Positions 20,038 through 27,991 of a stretch of DNA of 64,000 nt are shown piece by piece. The position numbers were made by a program, and so were the translations under genes. The notes under the pieces are model-generated. The model saw only the letters and a program-made list of their open reading frames with translations. It ran no database searches and was not told where the DNA came from. This DNA comes from Anaerolineae bacterium. GTDB taxonomy: Bacteria; Chloroflexota; Anaerolineae; Aggregatilineales; Phototrophicaceae. The DNA lies in contig JAJEAA010000029.1 of NCBI GenBank assembly GCA_022824365.1, positions 124,001-188,000 of the forward strand. Reading direction: 5' to 3'. Position 1 is the stretch's first letter. Each line of letters opens with the position of its first letter.

Positions 20038-20457
20038 ATGAATAGCGACGATATGAGAAGAGGTATTGTTCCCGGTGTCATAGCCGGCTACATATTCCTC
20101 GCTTACGCGGGTCCGGGTATGCAAGACATGATTGGCGGCATGATCAGCGCTGATTCTTTTGTCGGCTTCATCTTGCATATCATCATAAGTATTGTTATCG
20201 GCGCCCTCTACACCGGTGTGTTCATACAGTACGTTGACTTGGGCAACCCCCTGGTGAACATCGTTGTGGGCGGTTTGATCTACGGGCTGATCTGGTGGAT
20301 CATTGGCGGAAACATTATCATGCCGATTGTCGCTGGCGGCGATATTTTGCAGCTATCGATCGATCCCAGTTTCTACGGTCATATTGTTTTTGGTCATGCG
20401 CTTGCTTTCATTGTGGTCTTGCGCGACGCGGCGCTGGGCATGGGCGGCGACAGCTAA
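20038..20457 (+). CDS. Small polytopic membrane protein, unknown function
   Basis: I do not recognise a specific family. The ATG at 20038 has a clear GGGAGGAAT ribosome binding site, so the 14 codons of open frame before it are untranslated; the product is 139 residues. It has about four hydrophobic segments (roughly residues 9-24, 42-63, 72-100 and 115-132), glycine-rich and without conserved charged residues inside the membrane, plus a short polar N-terminus (NSDDMRR). The topology recalls small YagU-like inner membrane proteins, a weak analogy only. It stands alone, with its own consensus promoter and a terminator, which suggests independent and possibly high expression. Confidence 0.8.
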   Translation: MNSDDMRRGIVPGVIAGYIFLAYAGPGMQDMIGGMISADSFVGFILHIIISIVIGALYTGVFIQYVDLGNPLVNIVVGGLIYGLIWWIIGGNIIMPIVAGGDILQLSIDPSFYGHIVFGHALAFIVVLRDAALGMGGDS

Positions 20458-20499
20458 GGACCGACAGCACATCAAATTGAGCGCAACACAGATTGGGCG

Positions 20500-20536
20500 G
20501 GTCAGTGGATTCCTTTCGCTGACCTGTTTTCTTTTT
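20500..20536 (+). terminator. Intrinsic terminator after small membrane protein gene
   Basis: GGTCAGTG (20500-20507) pairs with CGCTGACC (20517-20524), eight pairs including one G-T, and is followed by TGTTTTCTTTTT. Confidence 0.87.
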
Positions 20537-20592
20537 CCCTATGTCAGCCAAGATGCCTGACGGCGGCGCGCGCTTAGGGAAGGCCGCAACGG

Positions 20593-21957
20593 TCAGCTAG
20601 CCCGCTTCCACACTTGGTTCACCAGATTAAACAAGACGATTTCAACGGCAGTTGCGCTGCCGCTTTCGTATTCCGCAGTCGCTCTCAATTGTATTATGTC
20701 TTCGTTCGTGGTCCAGATCGCTTGGTCAATCACCCGTTGCGCTCGCGGCGGAACATTGTCATTGAAACGTTGGTAGGCGGCCAGGCGAACGTTTTCATCT
20801 GATGTATCGTAAAGTCGCAGCCATTCGTTCTCCGCCCGCGCTCTTATCAGTTCGGCTTCTGTGTTCAAGCGCCAGGCGATGAAGTCGCGCCAATCCAATC
20901 CAGCTGTTTCAATCGCTACCGGCAGCGCCTCCTGCAATATTGACATATCGTCAGTCGGCTTGAGGACGGAAAGCAATTCCGCAACTGCCTGCTCGCCGTA
21001 ATTCTGCGCCAGAGAATGCATGAGGCTTGCGTCGGCTACTACGCCGACCAACCACTCGCTCAACCAGTTAAGCGCGCTCTCCTGCAGAAAGAAGGCGTCG
21101 TGCGGGTAGATGGCGCGGAAACCTGACATATCCATCACCAAGCGGTCAGCCAGCAACTTGCTGACCTGAAGGCGGTAGGCGCCGTCAAAGGGCAGGTCGG
21201 CGCGGGCGAGATCGACATAGGGCGAACGCAGGCGCAGATGCAGGGTGCTTTCATCTATCCAGGCCGCGGCGTCGGGCGCATTCGGCACTATGTCAACCTG
21301 CAAGATTGGCAAAGCGCCGCAATTCATTAAGTTGCAGCTGCGTGTTCGCCAGCCAGTCACGACCTCAATTAGCTGTTGCGCAAATGTCTCATCGACAGCG
21401 CGATAATTGACGCGGACGCCAGCGCCTGTGTATTGGCGTTCCTCGCCCCAGAATGCGACATCAGGCGCGATATGACGCCAGCCTAGTTGATCGCGCCGGT
21501 AGAACCAGAGCCGCACATAAGGCGTCCCGTTGATATTCTCTTGCACCAGCACTCGCGCCCGCGTGTCATCGATCTTTACCGCAACGATGCTTCCGGTGAG
21601 TTCGATTGCCTCCGCTGACTTCAGTTCCTCGTATTCTCGAAAGAGCGCCGTCTGACTGCTGCGCCACTCCTCGCTGCCAGCGCTTTGGAAATTGAGCCAG
21701 GCGTCCAGGTCGCCGATGCGGAGCGCGGCTACCTCCGCCTTGACTATGTCCTGCAACAATTGCGCGTAATGATTTTGCACATCTATTAAGCGCTGACGGA
21801 CCGCAATCGCGCCGAGGCCTATGGCCGCTAGCAGCAAGACGATCAGGATCAAGAACCGCAAGATGTTTCGCCGCCGTTTTTTGAGTGAAGGATCTTTGCC
21901 GTCGGATCGGTCAATCTGCTGTGATTCGATACTCCATTCGAATCGGATTTTGCTCAT
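20593..21957 (-). CDS. Membrane-anchored protein of unknown function, coupled to birA
   Basis: I do not recognise the family. The start is set at the ATG at 21957, which overlaps the birA stop codon (ATGA), giving a 454-residue protein. A basic cytoplasmic stretch (KKRRR) precedes one strong transmembrane helix at about residues 33-55. The remaining ~400 residues should be outside the membrane. They include a short segment with two cysteines (RSCNLMNCG) that could form a disulfide. No protease HExxH or other catalytic motif is evident, although the mix of a beta-rich first half and helical second half recalls peptidase-MA-like folds. The tight coupling to birA is probably only transcriptional economy. 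Confidence 0.8.
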   Translation of the reverse strand: MSKIRFEWSIESQQIDRSDGKDPSLKKRRRNILRFLILIVLLLAAIGLGAIAVRQRLIDVQNHYAQLLQDIVKAEVAALRIGDLDAWLNFQSAGSEEWRSSQTALFREYEELKSAEAIELTGSIVAVKIDDTRARVLVQENINGTPYVRLWFYRRDQLGWRHIAPDVAFWGEERQYTGAGVRVNYRAVDETFAQQLIEVVTGWRTRSCNLMNCGALPILQVDIVPNAPDAAAWIDESTLHLRLRSPYVDLARADLPFDGAYRLQVSKLLADRLVMDMSGFRAIYPHDAFFLQESALNWLSEWLVGVVADASLMHSLAQNYGEQAVAELLSVLKPTDDMSILQEALPVAIETAGLDWRDFIAWRLNTEAELIRARAENEWLRLYDTSDENVRLAAYQRFNDNVPPRAQRVIDQAIWTTNEDIIQLRATAEYESGSATAVEIVLFNLVNQVWKRAS

Positions 21958-22709
21958 TCGATGCTCCAAGTGTTAGAGGCATCGAAGACATCGCCTGCAT
22001 GCACGAGAAGAGCGCCTGCCTTGTCAGTCTTGATTTTCAAAGCTCCGGACGGCGTCACGTCCTCGGCAAGACCTTGAACGCCGTTTACTGTCACGAGTTT
22101 GCCCAGCATGTTCAGTCGTCTTCTCCATGCCAGAAAAATTTCTTTGGCGCTCTTGCCGCGCCAGCAGTCGATGCGTCGGAGCAGTTGGCGAATGAGCTCC
22201 GCGCGGTCGAGCGGCGCCTGGGTCACATCTTCCAGGCTAATTGCCGAGGCATGCAGATCAGTACCGGCAAAGTCTACTCTGACGTTCACGCCGATGCCCA
22301 GGACAACGCCGAGCAGCCGGTCGCTCTCCCAGACATTTTCCGTAAGCACGCCGCTGACCTTTTTGCCGTTCACCTGCACATCGTTGGGCCATTTAATGCC
22401 TGCCTCATCACAGCCTGCTTGCCTCACGAGGTCGTAAACGCCGAGGGCGCCGATCATGTTGACGAGAGCTACATCTTCTTCATCCGGCCTGAGCACAACT
22501 GAGAGCGCCAGCGCAACACCAGGCGGACTATGCCAAACGCGACCTTGCCGTCCGCGTCCGCGACGCTGTTCATCAGCAATTATCGCTGCGCCATCAGGAG
22601 CGCCAGCCAACAGCCAGTCTTTGGCCAAGTCATTAGTGCTGTCGACGCTCCGGTAGAAGCGAAAACAGCGAGCCAATTTCCCTTGCAGTATCTCGTGTGA
22701 CAAGCTCAT
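21954..22709 (-). CDS. birA: Biotin--[acetyl-CoA-carboxylase] ligase, class I
   Basis: A 251-residue biotin protein ligase, which makes biotinyl-AMP and attaches biotin to the lysine of biotin carboxyl carrier domains. The ATP/biotin-binding loop is present as RRGRGRQGRVW (about residues 49-59). The family motifs KWPNDVQVNGKKVSGVLTE and GIGVNV follow, and a C-terminal SH3-like domain (LGKLVTVNG...GDV) closes the protein. There is no N-terminal helix-turn-helix, so it is a class I enzyme and not a repressor of biotin synthesis. It is divergently placed from the HIT-family gene and its stop overlaps the start of the next gene. Confidence 0.95.
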   Translation of the reverse strand: MSLSHEILQGKLARCFRFYRSVDSTNDLAKDWLLAGAPDGAAIIADEQRRGRGRQGRVWHSPPGVALALSVVLRPDEEDVALVNMIGALGVYDLVRQAGCDEAGIKWPNDVQVNGKKVSGVLTENVWESDRLLGVVLGIGVNVRVDFAGTDLHASAISLEDVTQAPLDRAELIRQLLRRIDCWRGKSAKEIFLAWRRRLNMLGKLVTVNGVQGLAEDVTPSGALKIKTDKAGALLVHAGDVFDASNTWSIE

Positions 22710-22737
22710 TTTTCAGTTCATCGTCTCATTCTGTGCA

Positions 22738-22767
22738 TTGTATCAGACTTCCCAGCGCCGTTAGAAT
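22738..22767 (+). promoter_or_regulatory. Sigma70-like promoter candidate for HIT gene
   Basis: TTGTAT and TAGAAT are separated by 18 bases in the birA/HIT divergent region, 42 bases before the HIT start codon. Confidence 0.45.
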
Positions 22768-22809
22768 GAATCCGTTGACCAAACGCGTAAGAAGGCTGGA
22801 AGGGTCAAA

Positions 22810-23343
22810 ATGAATCACCTGTGGACACCTTGGCGAATGGAATATATCGGCGACAAGCGCAAGGGCGAATACCTCGATAACTGCATCTTCTGCAAATTAT
22901 GTTCGCAGCCTGCGGCTGATGATAGCGATATCATAATCGCGCGTTCGTCGCATATGTTCGCCTTGCTCAACCGTTATCCCTACACATACGGTCACGCCAT
23001 GATTGTTCCATTCGAACACGTGTCGTCGCCGGAAGACTTGCCGACGGCGGCGCTCGCGGACCTGATGGTGATGACTAATCGCGTCATGCGTGTTTTACGA
23101 GAAATAGCGGACCCGCCCGCTTTTAACATCGGCGCGAATATAGGCGCGGCTGCCGGCGCTGGAATCGCCTCGCATTATCACTTCCACGTTGTTCCCCGTT
23201 GGCCCGGAGACGCCAACTTCATGGTCGCCGTCGGCGATACACAGACCGTTCCGGATACACTGGCCAATATTCAGGCACGAATGCGAGCCGCCTGGATAGA
23301 GCTTTTTGCGGCGCCAGAAGACGACATGGACGAGACGATCTAA
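22810..23343 (+). CDS. HIT-family nucleotide hydrolase / AP4A phosphorylase-like protein
   Basis: The 177-residue protein carries the histidine triad HYHFHVVPRW (H-x-H-x-H), whose middle histidine attacks the nucleotide alpha-phosphate. The N-terminal MNHLWTPWRMEYI and the CIFCKLC zinc-type cysteines are typical of the bacterial/actinobacterial diadenosine-tetraphosphate phosphorylase-like HIT branch. The LLNRYPYTYGHAMIVP strand-loop is also diagnostic. The likely substrate is AP4A or an adenosine 5'-phosphoramidate or phosphosulfate; which one cannot be told from sequence. A GGAAGGG ribosome binding site precedes the ATG. It is a single gene, divergent from birA and convergent with the next membrane protein gene. 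Confidence 0.93.
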   Translation: MNHLWTPWRMEYIGDKRKGEYLDNCIFCKLCSQPAADDSDIIIARSSHMFALLNRYPYTYGHAMIVPFEHVSSPEDLPTAALADLMVMTNRVMRVLREIADPPAFNIGANIGAAAGAGIASHYHFHVVPRWPGDANFMVAVGDTQTVPDTLANIQARMRAAWIELFAAPEDDMDETI

Positions 23344-23375
23344 GCGAAGGCCGGGCTCGCTAGCTGCGGGCTGTC

Positions 23376-25985
23376 TTAAACATCCGCCTCTATAGTGGGC
23401 TCTGTTCCTGTTTCCTCCTGTTTATCAGCGTCCTGCGGCGCAGCTTCTTCGCCTTCGAGGGTGGACTCCGGCGTAGGCGTCAAGGCGATTACCTCATCCG
23501 CGATATCCCAAGGGATGGTGAAGGAATCAAGATAGATTTCCATCTCATCCGCCAGGGCAAATTGCTCGGGATCAAAGCTGGTGTCTGTCTCTATCGCCTC
23601 GCTCTCATCAGCGCTGAACTCGGCGTCCTCCGCCATTTTGCGCTCCTCAGCCGTCAATGTCTTCGTATATTCCGCCTTTGGATACGTCAAGCCGTCGTTG
23701 ATATACAAGCCGACGATGACCTGGTGGTCAATCATGTTGAACCCGGCCGGGAAACGATGGTAAGTCGTGTACGATTCTCCCCAACGCCAATACTGCGTCG
23801 GCAATCGCGGTGGCGCATCCGCTTGTGTAAGGATGCGCCCGTCCTCGTCCAACATATGAACGAAGACCGTATAATTCTCCGCCGGCGCCGTTTCCGCCTT
23901 CCAATTCAGGATGATCTCGTTGAACTCAAGATCGAGCTGGAAGGACTCCAGTATGATTGCTTCATCAAACTTGGGCTGCCTTTCCATCGGGATTTCATTG
24001 AAATCGGAGGCGGCTGATTGAGAACGCAAGGTGACTACCGCGCCAATGTCCAGCAATACCGGCTCAATGACCGCGCCCTCCGCGTCTGTCGGGACAATGC
24101 TGATATCATTATGGCTGTCTTCCCATTCAATATGCAGGTCAAATGGGTAGCGACCGTATGCCGTCGAGAAAATATTAATGAGGTATTCATCCGGATAGAT
24201 GGCGCCGGGTTGCCAGCTGCTGGTGCGCAAGCTGCCAGCGCCCGGATAGGTCGAGTAACGGCCGATCTCCTGCCGATTGTCGTCGACCAGGGTCAAGAGA
24301 ATGCTGTTGTCGGCGGCGGACTGTTCCAATACCTGCCAATATAGTTTGAGGCGAACACGGTCTCCGGTGGCGTATCGTCGATTAATCCGCTCGTAGGCGA
24401 CCAGAGCGACATCGCCAAACTCGGCGTAAACTTCTCGCGCTTTTTCCGGGATTTCGGCGACAGGCTGTGGCGCGCTGTATTGACTGGCGATGACGGTCAA
24501 GGGCGCAAACAGCGCGACGATGCCCAGTATTCTCAGCTGCCAGAGCATCGTATCGTGTAGCAATTCTTTAGGGACTGCATCGCCGGCCCGCACAAATTCG
24601 AGATTGGGCGGGCGCAGCGAAAAGACAATCCACCACACGATTTCGACCAAACCGACCGCCAGCAAGGGGCTGATGACGGCAATCAATGGAAAGACGATTC
24701 GCCCTTCGGCGGCGTAGGTGAGGGTGCTCCAGATGACGACGCCCAGCCAGATGAGAACAAGCGCGCTTAACAACGTGAGCAGATGCGCCAGTTCGTAACG
24801 CGCATAAGCGAAATCGCTGATCGCTAGCAATTGCAAGATCAAGAAGGCCAGGCCAAGGAAACTTAAGAAGGTCATCAGATCCAGCAGGACGTAGAATATG
24901 CTGGTCACTTGTATATTGAGCGCGCCAAACAAGCCCCAGTACGACATGCGGAATTGCTGAAACTCGGCGAAGAGATCAACAGCGCTGAAGTTGAGGCTCC
25001 GCGGTCCGGCGATGTTCGACATCATCACGATGCCGAATGGCTCGCCGTACAGTTGTAGATTCCGCAGGTACCACCAGCCGGCGATCAGCAGCCATGACAA
25101 GGCGAATAAGTAAATGAAAGCCAGAAGTCCGCGCCGGTCGCTTGTCTTGTGTTGCACATAGAGGGCTGTGCCCAGCAAGACCGGCAGCAAAACCAGCGAT
25201 GTCAGTTTCGTCAGGCATGAGAGCGCGAAGAGCAGCGCGATCGCCACCGTGTAACGCCGCTGAAATCCGTCGCGGATTGTGCGCAACAACAACAGAATCA
25301 CTGCCCCGTTGAGCGCCATCGCCAGCGTGTCATTGTTGACCGATGCGCTCACGTAGATGAACATCGGATTCAGGCCCGTGATCGCCGCCGCCGCGAAGGC
25401 GACCGTCGGCCGCTGCGGGGCAACCAGTTCGCCGATTTTGTACACGAATACAATCGTGACCGCTCCCAGCGCCAGGCCCGCCAATCGCAGGATCGCCACG
25501 ACCAGACCGGCGCCCCGAATCATGGATTGAGACTCATCGCGAATGGTGAGATTCTTGTTCCCAAAGGAGTCCGGCTGGTTTGCGCTCACATAGGGATTTA
25601 GCAGGCGATAGCTATCAACATCGTCTATGCTCAAGGGCGATGTCAACAGCGCCGCGAGCGCGTAATACAAGGGCGGCTGACTGCCGTGCTGCTGGTAGAG
25701 TGTATCCTCGCCGTCAAAGACTTGAACGGGCAAGCTGCCCGTATCTCGAATGTGTTGAATGTAGCCGAAGTGCCAGATCTCGTCGTTGGCTTCGAATACA
25801 GGCGTCGATGGCAGGTAGATCGCGCCGAACACGACGTAGAACAGCAGAATCCATTGAAGAGAACTTAGCGGAAGATCCAGGGAATCCACCCAACGCCAGG
25901 CGCGTATCGCCAGCGCGAAGAATCGGCTGATGGTTCGCAGCAGTCTGAGCCTCAGCGCCTTGGCAAGTCGATAGACCCTTGCCAT
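23376..25985 (-). CDS. GT-C-like membrane glycosyltransferase with C-terminal beta domain
   Basis: The frame is open to 26042, but the ATG at 25985 with AGAGAG before it is the better start, giving 869 residues. After a basic N-terminus and one helix comes the loop motif VFEANDEIWHFGYIQHI, where the acidic pair occupies the GT-C catalytic position. A QPPLYYALAALL helix and about ten more helices follow. Residues from about 500 onward form soluble beta-sandwich-like segments of the type common in Chloroflexota GT39-like proteins. The last ~35 residues are a Pro/Glu/Thr-rich acidic tail. The substrate is unknown. It stands alone between the HIT gene (convergent) and the ABC exporter pair. Confidence 0.8.
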   Translation of the reverse strand: MARVYRLAKALRLRLLRTISRFFALAIRAWRWVDSLDLPLSSLQWILLFYVVFGAIYLPSTPVFEANDEIWHFGYIQHIRDTGSLPVQVFDGEDTLYQQHGSQPPLYYALAALLTSPLSIDDVDSYRLLNPYVSANQPDSFGNKNLTIRDESQSMIRGAGLVVAILRLAGLALGAVTIVFVYKIGELVAPQRPTVAFAAAAITGLNPMFIYVSASVNNDTLAMALNGAVILLLLRTIRDGFQRRYTVAIALLFALSCLTKLTSLVLLPVLLGTALYVQHKTSDRRGLLAFIYLFALSWLLIAGWWYLRNLQLYGEPFGIVMMSNIAGPRSLNFSAVDLFAEFQQFRMSYWGLFGALNIQVTSIFYVLLDLMTFLSFLGLAFLILQLLAISDFAYARYELAHLLTLLSALVLIWLGVVIWSTLTYAAEGRIVFPLIAVISPLLAVGLVEIVWWIVFSLRPPNLEFVRAGDAVPKELLHDTMLWQLRILGIVALFAPLTVIASQYSAPQPVAEIPEKAREVYAEFGDVALVAYERINRRYATGDRVRLKLYWQVLEQSAADNSILLTLVDDNRQEIGRYSTYPGAGSLRTSSWQPGAIYPDEYLINIFSTAYGRYPFDLHIEWEDSHNDISIVPTDAEGAVIEPVLLDIGAVVTLRSQSAASDFNEIPMERQPKFDEAIILESFQLDLEFNEIILNWKAETAPAENYTVFVHMLDEDGRILTQADAPPRLPTQYWRWGESYTTYHRFPAGFNMIDHQVIVGLYINDGLTYPKAEYTKTLTAEERKMAEDAEFSADESEAIETDTSFDPEQFALADEMEIYLDSFTIPWDIADEVIALTPTPESTLEGEEAAPQDADKQEETGTEPTIEADV

Positions 25986-26169
25986 CTCTCTACGCACGAT
26001 TGAGCAACCCTCCAGGTGGCTGACCGGTCGGAAGACGACCATTCAGACAAAGACAGTATAATGTCAAATCCGCTCGCGCGACACGAAGCTCCTGTCTTCC
26101 CTACATCTATACGATATATACGATGGCGGAGACGCGTCGGGCGCAAAACGGGCGAACGCGACGCGGCGC

Positions 26170-27990
26170 TTACCCGCCAGCGGCTGCAAACATCTCTTTT
26201 GACTGCTCGACGTAGTTCAGCGATTGATGACGAAAATAGGTGTTGTATAACTCAGCGTAATGGCCGCCAGCGCGCATAAGTTGGTCATGGTCGCCTTCTT
26301 CGATGATCCCGCCTTCACGCAGGACGATGATGCGGTCGGCGCTGCGAACCGTGCTGAGCCGATGCGCTATCAGAATCGAAGTCGAGCGCGCCAGGATCAG
26401 TTCAATAGCATCTTGTATCTGCGATTCTGTGAAAGGATCGATACTGGCGGTCGCCTCATCCAGAATGAAGATAGATGGCTTCTGCGCCAGGACGCGCAAA
26501 AGGCTGACCAACTGGCGTTGGCCCAGGCTAAGGCGGCCGCCGCGTTCTCCCACATTGCTGTCCAGCCCGTCCGGCAGGCTTTGAAGCCACTCTCCATTGC
26601 CGATGCTCTGCGCGATCGCGCGGATCTCCTCGACGGTCGCCTGCTGGTTTCCGTATTTGACATTATCCATCACTGTGCCGCTGAAGAGAAAGGGCTGCTG
26701 CGGGACGATGCCCAGCTTTGCGCGGTAGCTCTTCAAGTCGAGGGCGCGGATATCCTTGCCGTCTATAAGAACTTCGCCCCGTTGATATTCGTAGTAGCGC
26801 GTGATGAGCTTGGCGATTGTGCTTTTGCCAGCGCCGGTATGGCCAACGAAGGCGACATTTTCGCCGGGACGAATATCCAGGCTGAAGTCGCGCAGTACCG
26901 GTTCGCCGACATCGTATTCAAAATCGACGCCCTCGAATGTGATCCGGCCCTTCAACGGCTCGATGACTAGACTGTCTTTTTGGATGACCTCGTTTTCCGC
27001 GTCTATGAGGGCGAATATACGCTCGGCCGCGCTCAAGCCTTGTTGAAACTGACTCCAAAAAGAAGCCAGATTCATGAACGGGAACCAGAATCGGTCTACG
27101 CCCTGGATGAACAGATACCAGGCGCCAGCTGTGATCGCGCCGCTCAGCGCCGAATGCGAGCCCGCCCATACGATGATGGCCAGAGCAATCGCCGAAAGCC
27201 AGGTCAGAGTGGGGAAAACCAAAGACATGATAAAGCCGCGTTTCAGGTTGATGCGATAGCTCAAGATATTCACCGCGGAGAACTCGTTGTAGATCATCCG
27301 CTCCTGGCGGAAATTCTTGGCCACCCGTATCCCGGTCACGCTTTCCTGAATATTGTCATTAACCACTGCCATGGCGCGCGCGCCTTGTCGCGTCACGATG
27401 CGGGCGACAATACGAAAGGCGAGGGCGGCGCAGACAACCAGCGGCATGGTGAGCAGCAGCACCAACGTCAGCTCGACGGAATAAGTCAGCAGGGCGGCGA
27501 ATAAGATAACTACCGAGAGAAACTGCGAGACCACATCGCTGCCCAGGAGCATGACATCGCCGAACTCCTGCGTATCGCTGGTGATGCGGCTGATCACTGT
27601 GCCGGACTTGTGCCGGTCGTAAAAAGCCAAATCACGCTCGACCGCCGCTCGAAAAGCGTCCTTTCGCATTTGCGCCACGATCTTGCCGATGACGTCGACG
27701 GTGAATCGACGCCGACCGTAGTTGGATACGTATTCGGTAACTGTGACAATCGTGAGCGCTGTCAACAGGAAACTCAGCAATTCGCTGCCGCTGACCAGTT
27801 CATCAATGGCCGCGCTGATGAATACAGGGCGGACGGCGCGCGTGACGCCAACGACGAGGAAACCCAGAAGCCCCAGCGCGACCTGCCGCTTGTGCTCGCC
27901 CATATACCGCGCGATGCGCCGGAAGAGGTAGGCATCCGAATACTGACGATCGTATTTGTCCCCTTGCAAACCGCCGAAAAGCGCCGCCAC
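26170..27990 (-). CDS. Heterodimeric ABC exporter half, catalytic-Glu subunit
   Basis: The start is the GTG at 27990: a GGGAGG ribosome binding site lies just before it, overlapping the stop of the partner gene, whereas the longer open frame has none. The 606-residue product has a six-helix type IV exporter membrane domain and a nucleotide-binding domain. Walker A is GHTGAGKST (383-391), Walker B is FILDEA with the catalytic glutamate at 512, and the H-loop is LIAHRLS (His543). The ABC signature is LSLGQ (487-491) instead of LSGGQ. That degenerate signature pairs with the partner's degenerate Walker B, as in TM287/288-type heterodimers. Likely a multidrug or lipid exporter; substrate unknown. 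Confidence 0.92.
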   Translation of the reverse strand: MAALFGGLQGDKYDRQYSDAYLFRRIARYMGEHKRQVALGLLGFLVVGVTRAVRPVFISAAIDELVSGSELLSFLLTALTIVTVTEYVSNYGRRRFTVDVIGKIVAQMRKDAFRAAVERDLAFYDRHKSGTVISRITSDTQEFGDVMLLGSDVVSQFLSVVILFAALLTYSVELTLVLLLTMPLVVCAALAFRIVARIVTRQGARAMAVVNDNIQESVTGIRVAKNFRQERMIYNEFSAVNILSYRINLKRGFIMSLVFPTLTWLSAIALAIIVWAGSHSALSGAITAGAWYLFIQGVDRFWFPFMNLASFWSQFQQGLSAAERIFALIDAENEVIQKDSLVIEPLKGRITFEGVDFEYDVGEPVLRDFSLDIRPGENVAFVGHTGAGKSTIAKLITRYYEYQRGEVLIDGKDIRALDLKSYRAKLGIVPQQPFLFSGTVMDNVKYGNQQATVEEIRAIAQSIGNGEWLQSLPDGLDSNVGERGGRLSLGQRQLVSLLRVLAQKPSIFILDEATASIDPFTESQIQDAIELILARSTSILIAHRLSTVRSADRIIVLREGGIIEEGDHDQLMRAGGHYAELYNTYFRHQSLNYVEQSKEMFAAAGG

Positions 27991-27991
27991 C

